A stretch of 64,000 bases of DNA from Pseudomonadota bacterium (GCA_021815925.1 JAKAZL010000001.1:88463-152462), one strand, 5' to 3'; positions 45,505 to 54,529 are shown, counted from the stretch's first letter. The notes: generated from the letters alone by a model not told the origin. A program made the numbers and translations.

Positions 45505-45629
45505 CTTCGGGATCATCATGAGGCCGATTAAAAAGCGCACGCCCACCCTGAAGACGCCCGGTAGCGGGGCTCTGGGGGAGTACGTGCGCTGAGCGCGCCG
45601 GGACGTCCCGAAGACACCAGAGGCCCCGC
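45505..45629 (+). promoter_or_regulatory. candidate transcription attenuator of asd (antiterminator pairing)
   Basis: GCGGGGCTCTGG at 45564-45575, inside the leader frame just after the Lys/Thr codons, can pair with CCAGAGGCCCCGC at 45617-45629 (12 pairs, one bulged base). That second strand contains the 5' arm of the downstream terminator, so the two structures exclude each other. A second pairing, CTTCGGGA (45505-45512) with TCCCGAAG (45606-45613), encloses the leader frame. Together this is the layout of ribosome-dependent attenuation. Confidence 0.55.
45518..45592 (+). CDS. putative 24-residue leader peptide of asd
   Basis: Short open frame with peptide MRPIKKRTPTLKTPGSGALG followed by EYVR. 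Six of residues 5-13 are Lys or Thr (codons at 45530, 45533, 45539, 45545, 45551, 45554), the end products of the pathway that asd feeds. A GGGA lies five bases before the ATG. It is embedded in the attenuator-like structure that ends in the terminator at 45621-45659. Its translation is not proven; the reading rests on codon content and position. Confidence 0.5.
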   Translation: MRPIKKRTPTLKTPGSGALGEYVR

Positions 45630-45659
45630 CGGAACCCCCGTCGGGGCCTTCGTTTTTTT
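45621..45659 (+). terminator. intrinsic terminator in the asd leader
   Basis: Perfect 8-base stem AGGCCCCG (45621-45628) and CGGGGCCT (45642-45649) followed closely by a run of seven T (45653-45659). It ends 25 bases before the asd ATG and 29 bases after the leader-peptide stop, so it acts on transcripts heading into asd and not at the end of a gene. Confidence 0.85.
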
Positions 45660-45684
45660 ATAGCCTGAAATTCGGAGCTAGCAC

Positions 45685-46710
45685 ATGCCATCTGGACGTT
45701 CGGCCGGCGCCCTGCCGGTGGTTGCTATCGTCGGCGCTACCGGGGCCGTTGGCGTCGAGTTGATCCGCTGTCTCGAGCGGCGCAACTTTCCCCTCGCAGC
45801 CCTGCGCCTGCTCGCTTCGGCGCGCTCGGCGGGCAAGACCTTGACCTATCGTGGTGAGGCGCTGGCTGTGGAGACGCTCACCGAGGCGAGCTTCCGCGGG
45901 GTCGACATCGCGTTGTTTTCCGCAGGCAAGGCGATCTCCAAGCAGTTCGCGCCGCTCGCCGTCGCCGCCGGAGCCGTGGTCGTCGACAACTCCTCGGCAT
46001 TCCGGCGTGATCCGGCCGTGCCGCTGATCGTGCCGGAGATCAACCCGCAGGCGCTCAAGGGACATGGTGGCATCATCGCCAACCCCAACTGCTCGACGAT
46101 CATCGCGATTACCCCGCTCTGGCCGGTGCATCGGCACAACCCCATCCGGCGGATGATTCTCGCCACCTACCAGGCGGCCTCCGGCGGGGGCGCCGCGGCA
46201 ATGGAGGAGCTGAGTGAGTCCACTCGGGCCTATCTCGAGGGCCGACCGTACGAGCCCCGGGTCCTGCCGCACCCGTATGCCTTCAACTTGTTCAGCCACA
46301 ACTCGCCCATCGACGCCGAGAGCGGCTACAACGAGGAGGAGCTGAAAGCGGTGCATGAGACGCGCAAGATCTACGGTGATGCGGCGATCCGGGTGACGGC
46401 GACCTGCGTGCGCGTGCCGGTGCTGCGTGCGCACTCCATCGCCATCAACATCGAGTGCGAGCGGCCCATCACGCCCGCGCAGGTGCGCGCTCTCATGGCC
46501 GATGCGCCGGGAGTGAAGCTCGTCGATGACCCCGGACGCAATTACTTCCCGATGCCGATAGACGCCTCCGGCGGCGATCCGATCCTGGTCGGGCGTATCC
46601 GCGCGGACATCTCCGACCCGAGCGGCCGGTCAGTGGCGCTGTTCGTGGCCGGGGATCAGCTCCTCAAGGGAGCGGCTCTGAACGCGGTGCAGATCGCGGA
46701 GCTGCTCTGA
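45685..46710 (+). CDS. asd: aspartate-semialdehyde dehydrogenase
   Basis: 341-residue enzyme reducing aspartyl phosphate to aspartate semialdehyde with NADPH, the branch-point precursor of lysine/diaminopimelate, threonine and methionine. The N-terminal Rossmann loop is VAIVGATGAVGVELIR; the catalytic cysteine lies in ANPNCSTI; substrate residues follow in YQAASGGGAAAMEEL and VRVPVLRAHS. Overall it fits the shorter Gram-positive/archaeal-like class also found in many proteobacteria. ATG 45685 has GGAG seven bases upstream. The attenuator-like leader suggests control by Lys/Thr supply. Confidence 0.95.
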   Translation: MPSGRSAGALPVVAIVGATGAVGVELIRCLERRNFPLAALRLLASARSAGKTLTYRGEALAVETLTEASFRGVDIALFSAGKAISKQFAPLAVAAGAVVVDNSSAFRRDPAVPLIVPEINPQALKGHGGIIANPNCSTIIAITPLWPVHRHNPIRRMILATYQAASGGGAAAMEELSESTRAYLEGRPYEPRVLPHPYAFNLFSHNSPIDAESGYNEEELKAVHETRKIYGDAAIRVTATCVRVPVLRAHSIAINIECERPITPAQVRALMADAPGVKLVDDPGRNYFPMPIDASGGDPILVGRIRADISDPSGRSVALFVAGDQLLKGAALNAVQIAELL

Positions 46711-46729
46711 GGGCTGCGCCGCGGCCGGC

Positions 46730-48001
46730 TCAGAGCAGGTCGCGGAGCCGGTAATAGAGCATCGCCAGGGCCAGCAGCGGGCGGCGCGCCAGTGCGCCGC
46801 CGGGAAAGCTGCGATGCGATATGCGGGCGAACACATCGAAGCGCTCGGCCTGTCCAGCCAGCGCCTCGGCGAGGAGCTGGCCGGCCATTCCCGCGAGCGC
46901 GATGCCGTGACCGGAGAAGCCCTGCAGGAAGTAAACCCCGGGGGCGAGATGGCCGAAGTGCGGCGCGCGGTTGACGGTCAGGTCGAGCAGTCCGCTCCAG
47001 GTGTACTCGATGCGAGCCGCGCTGAGCTGCGGAAACACGCGCAGCATGCGCACGCGGTTCGCCGCCCGGCCGGCGGTGAGTCCCTGGTCGCCGGCGTAAC
47101 TGATCGCACCGCCGAACAACAGCCGATGGTCGGCGGTGAGCCGGAAGTAATCGAGCGCCCAGTTCATATCGCTCACCGCCGCGTTGTTGGTGATCAGGGC
47201 GTGCGCGCGCTCCTCGCCGAGCGGCTCGGTCGCGATGATGTGGGTGGTGACGGGGATGATGGCAGCGGCGAGCGGCGGTGCGAGCGAGCCCAAGTAGGCG
47301 TTGCCGCAGAGCGCAATGTATCGTGCGCGCACCTCGCCGCCGTCGGTGCGCACGCATCCGGGACGAACCTCGACGGCGCGCGACTGCTCGAAGATGCGCG
47401 CCCCGCGCCGCAGGGCTGCTGCGGCGAGTCCGCGCGTGTAGGCGAGCGGATGCAGATGTCCGCCGTTGGCATCGAACATGGCGCTGAGGTAGCGGCTGCT
47501 CGCGATCACCGCACTGATCTCATCGCGCGGCATGTAGCGGACGCTGTGATAGTCGTACCGCTCGCGCAGCTCGTCTATTTCGGCGCGCAGCGCCCGGTCG
47601 TGGCGCGCCTTCAGGGCGGTGAGCATGTAGCCATCCACCCAGTCGCACTCGATCCGGTGACGGGCGATCAGCGAGCGCGTGAGGTGTACCGCCTCGTTGG
47701 CCAGCATCCAGGCCGCGCGTGCGCCGGCCGCTCCGATCAGCCGCTCGAGCGACTGTTGCCCGCAGGCGACGCCCTGGATGACTTCCCCGCCGCTGCGCCC
47801 GGATGCGCCCCAACCGATATGATGCTGCTCAATCAGCACGGTAGAATAGCCCCGTTCGGCCAGGTGCAGGGCGGCCGAGCAGCCGGCGATTCCCCCACCG
47901 ACGATGCACACATCCGCGCTCAGCGTGCCGGCAAGGGGTGGCCCCAGGGGCTCCGATGAGACGGAGGCGGCATAATAGGATGCGGCTTGGGCGGCAGGCA
48001 T
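46730..48001 (-). CDS. puuB: FAD-dependent oxidoreductase, gamma-glutamylputrescine oxidase-like
   Basis: 423-residue D-amino-acid-oxidase-fold flavoprotein with the FAD loop VCIVGGGIAGCSAALHLAERG and, after it, GASGRSGGEVIQG typical of PuuB. The C-terminal substrate region has TWSGLLDLTVNRAPHFG and FSGHGIALAGMAGQLLAEAL. PuuB oxidises gamma-glutamylputrescine in putrescine catabolism. It is divergent from puuD (31 bases between starts) and near puuA, which supports the assignment; as a lone sequence it could be another amine oxidase. ATG 48001 begins the conserved part (ASYYAASV). Confidence 0.87.
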   Translation of the reverse strand: MPAAQAASYYAASVSSEPLGPPLAGTLSADVCIVGGGIAGCSAALHLAERGYSTVLIEQHHIGWGASGRSGGEVIQGVACGQQSLERLIGAAGARAAWMLANEAVHLTRSLIARHRIECDWVDGYMLTALKARHDRALRAEIDELRERYDYHSVRYMPRDEISAVIASSRYLSAMFDANGGHLHPLAYTRGLAAAALRRGARIFEQSRAVEVRPGCVRTDGGEVRARYIALCGNAYLGSLAPPLAAAIIPVTTHIIATEPLGEERAHALITNNAAVSDMNWALDYFRLTADHRLLFGGAISYAGDQGLTAGRAANRVRMLRVFPQLSAARIEYTWSGLLDLTVNRAPHFGHLAPGVYFLQGFSGHGIALAGMAGQLLAEALAGQAERFDVFARISHRSFPGGALARRPLLALAMLYYRLRDLL

Positions 48002-48012
48002 GGCGATTCTTC

Positions 48013-48018
48013 TATAAT
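48013..48018 (+). promoter_or_regulatory. TATAAT in the 31-base puuB/puuD divergent gap
   Basis: A perfect TATAAT lies 14 bases before the puuD ATG, in a gap so short that both divergent promoters must overlap the coding ends. The -35 region would fall inside puuB and is not consensus, so activity is uncertain. Confidence 0.35.
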
Positions 48019-48032
48019 ACCCCTGCAGTCCT

Positions 48033-48788
48033 ATGACATCGGCGCGCCCCCTCATTGGCCTCCCCGCGGACCGGCGCTTCGTCGGCGCGCAGCCATTTCA
48101 TATGGCCGCCGAGAAATATGCCCGTGCGCTGCTCGATGCCGCCGACGCGCTGCCGCTGGTGATCCCCTCGCTCGCCGAGGAATTGCGCGTCGACGAGCTG
48201 CTCGAGCGCCTCGACGGGCTGCTGTTCACGGGCAGTCCGTCGAATGTCGAGCCGCACCATTATGCCGGTCCGCCGAGCGTGCCGGGTACCCTGCATGACC
48301 CGGCCCGCGATGCCACCACGCTGCCGCTGATCCGCAAAGCCGTTGCGCGCGGCGTGCCGGTGCTGGGGATCTGCCGCGGCTTCCAGGAGGTGAATGTCGC
48401 CTTCGGCGGCAGCCTGCATCAGCGCGTGCACGAGGTGCCGGGGTATCTCGATCATCGCGACGACGAGAGTCAACCGCTGGACGTCCAGTACGGACCGGCG
48501 CACGAGGTCACGCTCGAGCCCGGCGGGCTGCTGCACACGCTGGCCGATAGCGAGCGCGTACGCGTCAATTCCTTGCACTGGCAGGGCATCGACCGGCTGG
48601 GCGAGGGACTGCTCGTCGAGGCGCGTGCGCCCGATGGCCTGATCGAGGCGTTCCGGATCGGGCAGGCGTCGGGATTCGCGCTGGCCGTGCAGTGGCATCC
48701 GGAATGGAAGGTGATGAGCAATTCGTTCTCGCGCGCCTTGTTCGCCGCCTTCGGGGCGGCGTGCCGGCAGCGCGCGGACAGGCGTTGA
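48033..48788 (+). CDS. puuD: gamma-glutamyl-GABA hydrolase
   Basis: 251-residue class I glutamine amidotransferase-like hydrolase (peptidase C26) that releases glutamate and GABA at the end of the Puu putrescine pathway. The nucleophile cysteine is in PVLGICRGFQEVNVAFGG and the catalytic histidine in AVQWHPEW. The N-terminal PLIGLPADRR and FTGSPSNVEPHHY match PuuD. It forms an operon with puuA 11 bases downstream and is divergent from puuB. Confidence 0.93.
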   Translation: MTSARPLIGLPADRRFVGAQPFHMAAEKYARALLDAADALPLVIPSLAEELRVDELLERLDGLLFTGSPSNVEPHHYAGPPSVPGTLHDPARDATTLPLIRKAVARGVPVLGICRGFQEVNVAFGGSLHQRVHEVPGYLDHRDDESQPLDVQYGPAHEVTLEPGGLLHTLADSERVRVNSLHWQGIDRLGEGLLVEARAPDGLIEAFRIGQASGFALAVQWHPEWKVMSNSFSRALFAAFGAACRQRADRR

Positions 48789-48799
48789 AAGGCGAAAAC

Positions 48800-50140
48800 A
48801 TGGTCAGCGAAGTCGGTCAATTCTTCCGTGATCACGGGATCTCCGAAGTCGAGGCCATCATCCCGGACATGGCGGGCATCGCCCGCGGCAAGATCATGCC
48901 GGCGGAGAAGTTTGCCGACGACGGCGGGATGCGCCTGCCGGAGAGCGTGTTCCTGCAGACCGTCACGGGCGATTACCCGCCCGATACCGGACAGGCGATG
49001 AGCCCGGCCGAAATCGACATCATTCTCAAGGCAGATCCGAAGACGGTGCGCCGCGTGCCCTGGGCTGCCGAGCCGACCGCCCAGGTGATCCATGACTGCT
49101 TCTACGGCGATGGGCGGCGGGTGACGATGGCGCCGCGGCACGTGCTGCGCAACATCGTCGAGCTCTATGCCCAGCGCGGCTGGGAGCCGGTGGTGGCGCC
49201 CGAACTGGAGTTCTACCTGGTTGAGCAGAACAAGGACGCCGACTATCCGCTGCGCCCGCCGGTGGGGCGCTCGGGACGTGCCGAGCCGGGCCGCCAGTCC
49301 TACAGCATCGCCGCGGTGAACGAGTTTGATCCGCTGTTCGATGACATCTACCAGTTCTGCGAGGATCAGGACATCGAGATCGACACCCTGATCCACGAGG
49401 ACGGTCCGGCGCAGATGGAGATCAACCTGATCCACGGTCATCCGATGGACCTGGCCGATCAGGCGTTTTTGTTCAAGCGCACGGCACGCGAGGCGGCGCT
49501 GCGGCACAAGATGTACGCGACTTTCATGGCCAAGCCGCACGCCAAGGAGCCGGGTAGCGCCATGCACATCCATCAGAGCATCGTCGACGTCAAGACACGC
49601 CGCAACGTATTCAGCAACCCCGACGGCAGTCCCTCGGCGCTGTTCTTTGCGCATATCGGCGGGCTGCAGAAATATCTGCCGGCGGCGATGGCGCTGTTCT
49701 GCGCCAACGTCAATTCATACCGGCGCCTGACGCGCTATCTGTCGGCGCCCATCAACGCCCAGTGGGGTTACGACAATCGCACGGCGGGTCTGCGTGTGCC
49801 GATGTCCGGCCCCGAGGATCGGCGGGTCGAGAACCGCATCTGCGGCGCCGACGCCAATCCATACATCGCGCTCGCCGCCTCGCTCGCCTGCGGGTACCTC
49901 GGCATGGTCGAGGGACTGCAGCCATCCGAACCGGTCTCCGGCAGCGCGCACGAGCTGCCGTTCGGTCTGCCGCGCTCGCTCGATGAGGCGCTGCGCGAGC
50001 TGCGCCGCAGCGCCGCCCTGGTCAAGATCCTGGGCGAGCCGTTCGTCTCCGCGTTCACCATCGTCAAGGAGGCCGAGTACGAGGTCTTCCTGCAGGTGAT
50101 CAGCTCGTGGGAGCGCGAGCATCTGCTGCTGAACGTCTGA
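48800..50140 (+). CDS. puuA: gamma-glutamylputrescine synthetase
   Basis: 446-residue glutamine-synthetase family enzyme that ligates glutamate to putrescine using ATP. It has the GS beta-grasp N-terminus (EAIIPDMAGIARGKIMPAE) and catalytic fold (VVAPELEFYLV, EDGPAQMEINL, GSAMHIHQS, NRTAGLRVP, ENRICGADANPY). The family-specific YSIAAVNEFDPLFDDIY marks it as PuuA-like and not true GlnA. Start is ATG 48800 after a GAAAGG site; the upstream frame only overlaps puuD. With puuB and puuD it gives three of the Puu steps; the aldehyde dehydrogenase PuuC is not in this window. Confidence 0.92.
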   Translation: MVSEVGQFFRDHGISEVEAIIPDMAGIARGKIMPAEKFADDGGMRLPESVFLQTVTGDYPPDTGQAMSPAEIDIILKADPKTVRRVPWAAEPTAQVIHDCFYGDGRRVTMAPRHVLRNIVELYAQRGWEPVVAPELEFYLVEQNKDADYPLRPPVGRSGRAEPGRQSYSIAAVNEFDPLFDDIYQFCEDQDIEIDTLIHEDGPAQMEINLIHGHPMDLADQAFLFKRTAREAALRHKMYATFMAKPHAKEPGSAMHIHQSIVDVKTRRNVFSNPDGSPSALFFAHIGGLQKYLPAAMALFCANVNSYRRLTRYLSAPINAQWGYDNRTAGLRVPMSGPEDRRVENRICGADANPYIALAASLACGYLGMVEGLQPSEPVSGSAHELPFGLPRSLDEALRELRRSAALVKILGEPFVSAFTIVKEAEYEVFLQVISSWEREHLLLNV

Positions 50141-50219
50141 TGGCGTGCGGCGCGGGCCAGGGGATGATGATACAGTCGGGCGCGGCGGCGGGCCGGCGCT
50201 GTCCTTGAAACACGCGAGC

Positions 50220-50975
50220 ATGACCATGACGGGCTATGTGCTGGGTATCGATGTCGGCGGGTCCTCGATCAAGGCCGGGGCGGTGGACGTCGAGGCCGGG
50301 CGCCTGGTCGGTGAGCTGATTTCGGCGCCCACGCCGCGCCCGGCGACACCGGAGGCAATGATGCCGGTGATCGCAGCGCTCGCTGCGCGCCTGCCCCAGG
50401 CGACCGGGCGGATCGGACTGGCATTCCCGGCGGTGGTCAAACACGGTCGGGCGCGCACCGCCGCGAACGTCGATCACGCCTGGATCGGGGCCGACGGCGG
50501 GGCGCTGGTGCACCGGACGCTGAATCGTCCGGGGCTGTTCCTGAATGACGCCGACGCGGCGGGTCTCGCCGAGGTGCGCTTCGGTGCCGGGCGGGGCGAG
50601 TTGGGCACGGTGATCATGCTCACCTTCGGTACCGGCATCGGCACGGCGCTGTTCACCGGCGGGCACTTGTTTCCCAACACCGAACTCGGTCACATGGAGC
50701 TCAACGGCATGGACGCGGAGAAGTGGGCCTCGGCGCACGTCAAGACCGTGCAGGGCCTCGACTGGGAGGGTTGGATCGAGCGCGTCAACGTGTATCTCGA
50801 GCGCATGCACGCGATGTTCTGGCCGGACTTGTTCGTTCTCGGCGGTGCGATCAGCGAGCGCTTCGCGGATTTCGCCCCGTTGCTGCGCTCCGAGGCGCGC
50901 ATCCGCGCGGCCCAATTCGCCGGCCAGGCCGGGGTGATCGGCGCGGCGATTGCCGCTGCCGAAGCCGGCAACTGA
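50220..50975 (+). CDS. ppgK: polyphosphate glucokinase-like ROK kinase
   Basis: 251-residue ROK-family sugar kinase. The phosphate loop is LGIDVGGSSIKAGAVD, the second LTFGTGIGTALF, and the ELGHMELNGMDAEKWAS block is characteristic of the polyphosphate/ATP-dependent glucokinase group. It phosphorylates glucose, perhaps using polyphosphate. No zinc-binding ROK cysteine motif is seen, as expected for PpgK. Two ATGs (50220 and 50226) are possible. It follows puuA by about 80 bases and may be transcribed with the next gene. Confidence 0.87.
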   Translation: MTMTGYVLGIDVGGSSIKAGAVDVEAGRLVGELISAPTPRPATPEAMMPVIAALAARLPQATGRIGLAFPAVVKHGRARTAANVDHAWIGADGGALVHRTLNRPGLFLNDADAAGLAEVRFGAGRGELGTVIMLTFGTGIGTALFTGGHLFPNTELGHMELNGMDAEKWASAHVKTVQGLDWEGWIERVNVYLERMHAMFWPDLFVLGGAISERFADFAPLLRSEARIRAAQFAGQAGVIGAAIAAAEAGN

Positions 50976-51003
50976 TGCGCTGGGTGCGGTCCGTCTCCGC
51001 CCG

Positions 51004-52182
51004 ATGAGCTGGCTCGGACGCAGCAAGCTGCCCGACGTCGGCACGACGATCTTCACCGTCATGTCGCGCCGCGCGCAGCAGCTGGGCGCGATCAACCTCG
51101 GCCAGGGATTCCCGGACTACGAAATCGATCCGCTGCTCGTGGAGCTGGTTGCCCGTGCGATGCGCGACGGACACAATCAGTACGCCCCCATGGAAGGGCT
51201 GCCGACCTTGCGTGAGAGGATAGCGGCGAAGCTCGCGGCGAGTTATGGACTGCAATTCGATCCGCAGAGCGAGATCACGGTGACGCTCGGCGCCACCGAG
51301 GCAATCTACTCGGGGATCCAGGCGGTGGCCGGTCCCGGCGACGAGGTGATCGCGTTCGATCCGGCCTACGATGCGTACGAGCCGGCGGTGCGCCTCGCCG
51401 GCGCACGCTGCATTCGTCTGCCGCTGCTCGCGCCGCAATTCCGCTACGACTGGGACCAGGTCCGCGCCGCGCTCAGCGAGCGCACCCGTCTGATTCTCAT
51501 CAACTCTCCGCACAACCCCGCCTGCACCGTCGCCACGACACAGGATCTGCAGACGCTGGCCGAGCTGATCCGCGGACGCGACATCACGGTGCTGTCCGAC
51601 GAGGTCTACGAGCACATGGTGTTCGACGGCCGGCGCCATGCATCGGTGCTCGCGCACCCGGAGCTGCGCCTGCGCAGCCTGGCGGTGTTCTCATTCGGCA
51701 AGACGCTGCATGCCACGGGGCTGCGGATCGGCTACGGCGTTGCTCCGGCAGCGCTTACGACCGAGCTTCGCAAGGTGCATCAGTTCAATACGTTCAGCAT
51801 CGCCCACCCGCTGCAGCAGGCCATTGCGGACTATCTGCGCGAGCGGCCTGGGACCGGCGGCGATCTGCCGGCATTCTTCCAGGCGAAGCGCGAGCGGTTG
51901 CGTGCGGCCCTCGATGGCGGAGGGCTGCACCTGCCTCCGGCACAGGGCACGTTCTTCCAGCTGCTCGATTTTGCGGCTATCGCCCCGCCGGGCGATGTCG
52001 AATTCGCCGAGCGTCTGCTGACCGAGGCGGGCGTGGCGTCCATTCCGCTGTCGCCGTTCTACGCCGAGCCACCGCCGCTGTCATGCGTGCGCCTGTGTAT
52101 CGCCAAGCGGGACGCGACGCTCGATGCGGCCGCCGAGCGCCTGGCGGCGTTCGCGCACCGGCTGGCGCGCGCCGGGGCGTGA
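51004..52182 (+). CDS. PLP-dependent aminotransferase, YbdL/methionine aminotransferase-like
   Basis: 392-residue fold-type I aminotransferase. The PLP lysine is in FSFGKTLHATGLRIGY, preceded by NSPHNPACTV (Asn/Pro contact) and SDEVYEHMVFDG (Asp for pyridine N). The N-terminal TTIFTVMSRRAQQLGAINLG and the closing YAEPPPLSCVRLCIAK fit methionine/kynurenine aminotransferases such as YbdL, which act in methionine salvage. ATG 51004 is used because homology starts at SKLPDVGTTIF. It is 28 bases after ppgK. Confidence 0.9.
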   Translation: MSWLGRSKLPDVGTTIFTVMSRRAQQLGAINLGQGFPDYEIDPLLVELVARAMRDGHNQYAPMEGLPTLRERIAAKLAASYGLQFDPQSEITVTLGATEAIYSGIQAVAGPGDEVIAFDPAYDAYEPAVRLAGARCIRLPLLAPQFRYDWDQVRAALSERTRLILINSPHNPACTVATTQDLQTLAELIRGRDITVLSDEVYEHMVFDGRRHASVLAHPELRLRSLAVFSFGKTLHATGLRIGYGVAPAALTTELRKVHQFNTFSIAHPLQQAIADYLRERPGTGGDLPAFFQAKRERLRAALDGGGLHLPPAQGTFFQLLDFAAIAPPGDVEFAERLLTEAGVASIPLSPFYAEPPPLSCVRLCIAKRDATLDAAAERLAAFAHRLARAGA

Positions 52183-52191
52183 GAACATCGC

Positions 52192-52392
52192 TCAGCGGCG
52201 CAGGATCCAGGCCACGATCGAGATCACCAGGCTCACCAGCAGCATGGTGGTGATCGGGAAGAAGAACTGGAAGCCCGGCCGGTCGATGACGATGTCGCCC
52301 GGCAGTTTGAACAGCGGCAGCCGCCGGACCCAGGACCAGGCGAGGCCGAGCACGATCAGCAGCAGGCCGAGCACGATGAGGATGCGGTTCAT
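52192..52392 (-). CDS. DUF2905 small membrane protein
   Basis: 66 residues with two hydrophobic helices (ILIVLGLLLIVLGLAW and TTMLLVSLVISIVAWIL) around the conserved GRLPGDI-like loop (FKLPGDIVIDRPGFQFFFPI). This pattern defines DUF2905, a conserved small inner-membrane protein of unknown function. The ATG at 52392 was chosen because the upstream part of the open frame is not homologous. It converges on the aminotransferase gene, 9 bases apart. Confidence 0.87.
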   Translation of the reverse strand: MNRILIVLGLLLIVLGLAWSWVRRLPLFKLPGDIVIDRPGFQFFFPITTMLLVSLVISIVAWILRR

Positions 52393-52466
52393 GGGGTAGC
52401 AGTCTAGCGGTTGGGCCGGCCCGATCAATGCCCCCGGCGGGCGCCTGCAAGAGCCGCGCGCACGGA

Positions 52467-53051
52467 TCAATCGAATTCGGTCGGCAGCTCGCGGTGCAGG
52501 TGGTGCTGGTACAGCCGCTCGATCTGCGGGGCGAGGATGCGCCCGGTGGACAGCTCCGGCAGAGCCCGTACGGGAAAGAACGCCACCGCATCGGTCTCGG
52601 TGCTGAGGGCAGCGACTCCGCCGGTCAGTTCGCAGACGAACATCAGTTTGTAGATATGATGGATGCTCGGGGGATGCGGATGTTTACGCCGGTCGAGGAG
52701 GGCGGCGAGCTTGACCGCCCGGGCGTGATACCCGGACTCCTCGTGGATTTCCCGCTCGACCGCCGCGGCGGGCGAATCATTGACGTCGACCCACCCACCC
52801 GGCAGCGTCCAGCGCCCGTCGGCCCGCTCGCGCACGAGCAGCACCTGCTCGGCCACGAATACCCCTCCGCGCACGTCGACCTTCGGCGTCGCGTAGCCCT
52901 CCTCGCCGTTCCAGAACGCCTCGGCCCGCTCGGCGGGGATCGCGAGCTCCCCGGCGAGCAGGTCCGCCGCGAGGCGCTGCAGTTCCGTGTAGCGCTCGCG
53001 ATCGAACGGATCGCGGGTGAACGTCAGTCCGTTCTGTGCCAGGGCCCGCAC
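52467..53051 (-). CDS. Nudix hydrolase with N-terminal helical domain
   Basis: 194-residue Nudix protein. The Nudix box is GGWVDVNDSPAAAVEREIHEE, read with GYHARA after it, giving the metal-binding REIHEE. An N-terminal helical region (ALAQNGLTFTRDPFDRERY) matches the extra domain seen in one Nudix subgroup. It hydrolyses a nucleoside diphosphate derivative (substrate unknown). GTG 53051 is the first standard start, but the frame and its protein-like sequence (IDRTGAILDWARR) continue upstream without ATG/GTG/TTG, so the true N-terminus may differ. It follows icd on the same strand by 61 bases. Confidence 0.83.
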   Translation of the reverse strand: MRALAQNGLTFTRDPFDRERYTELQRLAADLLAGELAIPAERAEAFWNGEEGYATPKVDVRGGVFVAEQVLLVRERADGRWTLPGGWVDVNDSPAAAVEREIHEESGYHARAVKLAALLDRRKHPHPPSIHHIYKLMFVCELTGGVAALSTETDAVAFFPVRALPELSTGRILAPQIERLYQHHLHRELPTEFD

Positions 53052-53112
53052 CCGGCGTGCCCAATCGAGTATGGCCCCGGTCCTGTCGATGGATGCGCTC
53101 CCCGCCTGCGAC

Positions 53113-54417
53113 TCACAGATTACGGATCAGGGCATCGCCGAACGCCGAGGTCGACACCTCCGTCGCTCCTTCCATCAGTCGTGCGAAGTCATAGGTCACG
53201 ACTTTCTGGCCGATCGTCCGATCCATTGCCGCGATGATGACGTCGGCCGCCTCGGTCCAGCCCATGTAGCGGAACATCATCTCGCCCGAGAGCAGCACGG
53301 AGCCGGGGTTGACCTTGTCCAGGTTCGCGTATTTCGGTGCGGTGCCGTGCGTGGCCTCGAACACAGCGTGTCCGGTCAGGTAATTGATATTGCCGCCGGG
53401 CGCGATGCCGATGCCGCCCACCTGGGCTGCGAGCGCATCGGAGAGGTAATCGCCATTCAAGTTCAGTGTGGCGATGACGTCGAATTCGGCCGGTCGGGTC
53501 AGCACCTGCTGCAGGGTGATGTCGGCGATCGCGTCCTTGATGATGATCCGTCCGGCTCGCGTCGCGGCATCCATCTCGGCGTTCGCCGCCTTCTCGCCCT
53601 GTGCGGCCTTGGTCCGCTCCCACTGTTCCCAGGTATAGGTCTGGGCGGCGAACTCGCGCTCGGCGAGCTGATATCCCCAGTTGCGGAACGCGCCCTCGGT
53701 GAACTTCTGGATGTTGCCCTTGTGCACGAGCGTCAAGTTGCGGCGCTTGTTCGCGATGGCGTACTCGATTGCCGAGCGGATCAGCCGCTCCGAGCCCTCG
53801 CGCGAAACCGGCTTCAGGCCGATGCCGGAACTCTCGGGGAAGCGGATCTTGGCGAATGCCTTGGGGAAGCGCTCCTTCAGCAGCGCCAGGAACTCGCGGT
53901 TCTCAGCCGTGCCCGATTCGAATTCGATGCCGGCGTAGATGTCCTCGGTGTTCTCGCGGAAGATCACCATGTCCACCTTCTCCGGGTGCTTGACCGGGGA
54001 GGGCACGCCCTTGAACCAGCGCACCGGGCGCAGGCACACATAGAGATCCAGCAACTGGCGCAGCGCCACGTTCAGCGAGCGGATGCCACCGCCGATCGGT
54101 GTGGTGAGGGGCCCTTTGATGGAGACCAGGTAGTCGCGGCAGGCCGCCACCGTCTCGTCCGGCAGCCAGTTGCTGTACTGCTTGAAGGCCTTTTCCCCCG
54201 CATAGACCTCCATCCAGTGGATCTTGCGCCGTCCGCCGTATGCCTTCGCGACGGCCGCGTCCATCACCCGCACGCTGGCCCGCCAGATGTCCGGGCCCGT
54301 TCCGTCGCCCTCGATGAATGGAATGATCGGATTGTCCGGAACCGACAGCTTGCCGTCGCGGATGGTGATTTTGGCGCCCGCGGCGGGGGGAACGAGCGGG
54401 GCAGGGGCGCTGGACAT
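53113..54417 (-). CDS. icd: NADP-dependent isocitrate dehydrogenase
   Basis: 434-residue TCA-cycle enzyme oxidising isocitrate to 2-oxoglutarate and CO2 while reducing NADP. Substrate residues include the regulatory serine region [12 protein letters not shown] (site of AceK phosphorylation in E. coli) and [12 protein letters not shown]; the coenzyme region has [18 protein letters not shown] and [16 protein letters not shown]. Start ATG 54417 leaves a short alanine/proline tail before [15 protein letters not shown]. It is divergent from the amino acid permease; a perfect 12-base hairpin lies between them. Confidence 0.96.
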   Translation of the reverse strand: MSSAPAPLVPPAAGAKITIRDGKLSVPDNPIIPFIEGDGTGPDIWRASVRVMDAAVAKAYGGRRKIHWMEVYAGEKAFKQYSNWLPDETVAACRDYLVSIKGPLTTPIGGGIRSLNVALRQLLDLYVCLRPVRWFKGVPSPVKHPEKVDMVIFRENTEDIYAGIEFESGTAENREFLALLKERFPKAFAKIRFPESSGIGLKPVSREGSERLIRSAIEYAIANKRRNLTLVHKGNIQKFTEGAFRNWGYQLAEREFAAQTYTWEQWERTKAAQGEKAANAEMDAATRAGRIIIKDAIADITLQQVLTRPAEFDVIATLNLNGDYLSDALAAQVGGIGIAPGGNINYLTGHAVFEATHGTAPKYANLDKVNPGSVLLSGEMMFRYMGWTEAADVIIAAMDRTIGQKVVTYDFARLMEGATEVSTSAFGDALIRNL

Positions 54418-54501
54418 AGTGCGGACTCCTCAAATCGAGCGGATAGCGATCCGGCCGCCTCGGGCGCCGGACGGGCCGGCAATCGTAGCACGGGCCCCGA
54501 G

Positions 54502-54529
54502 GCGACGGCGTCCCCCAGGACGCCGTCGC
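54502..54529. repeat. perfect 12-base hairpin between icd and the permease
   Basis: GCGACGGCGTCC (54502-54513) and GGACGCCGTCGC (54518-54529) with a CCCA loop. It sits in a divergent promoter region, about 85 bases before icd and 70 before the permease, so it cannot end either transcript. It may be an operator or a structured leader. Confidence 0.6.

Noticed and set aside
45221-45592. 123-codon open frame upstream of asd as a single protein
   Set aside because: Only its last 24 codons look meaningful (leader peptide); the earlier part is not protein-like and has no ribosome site.
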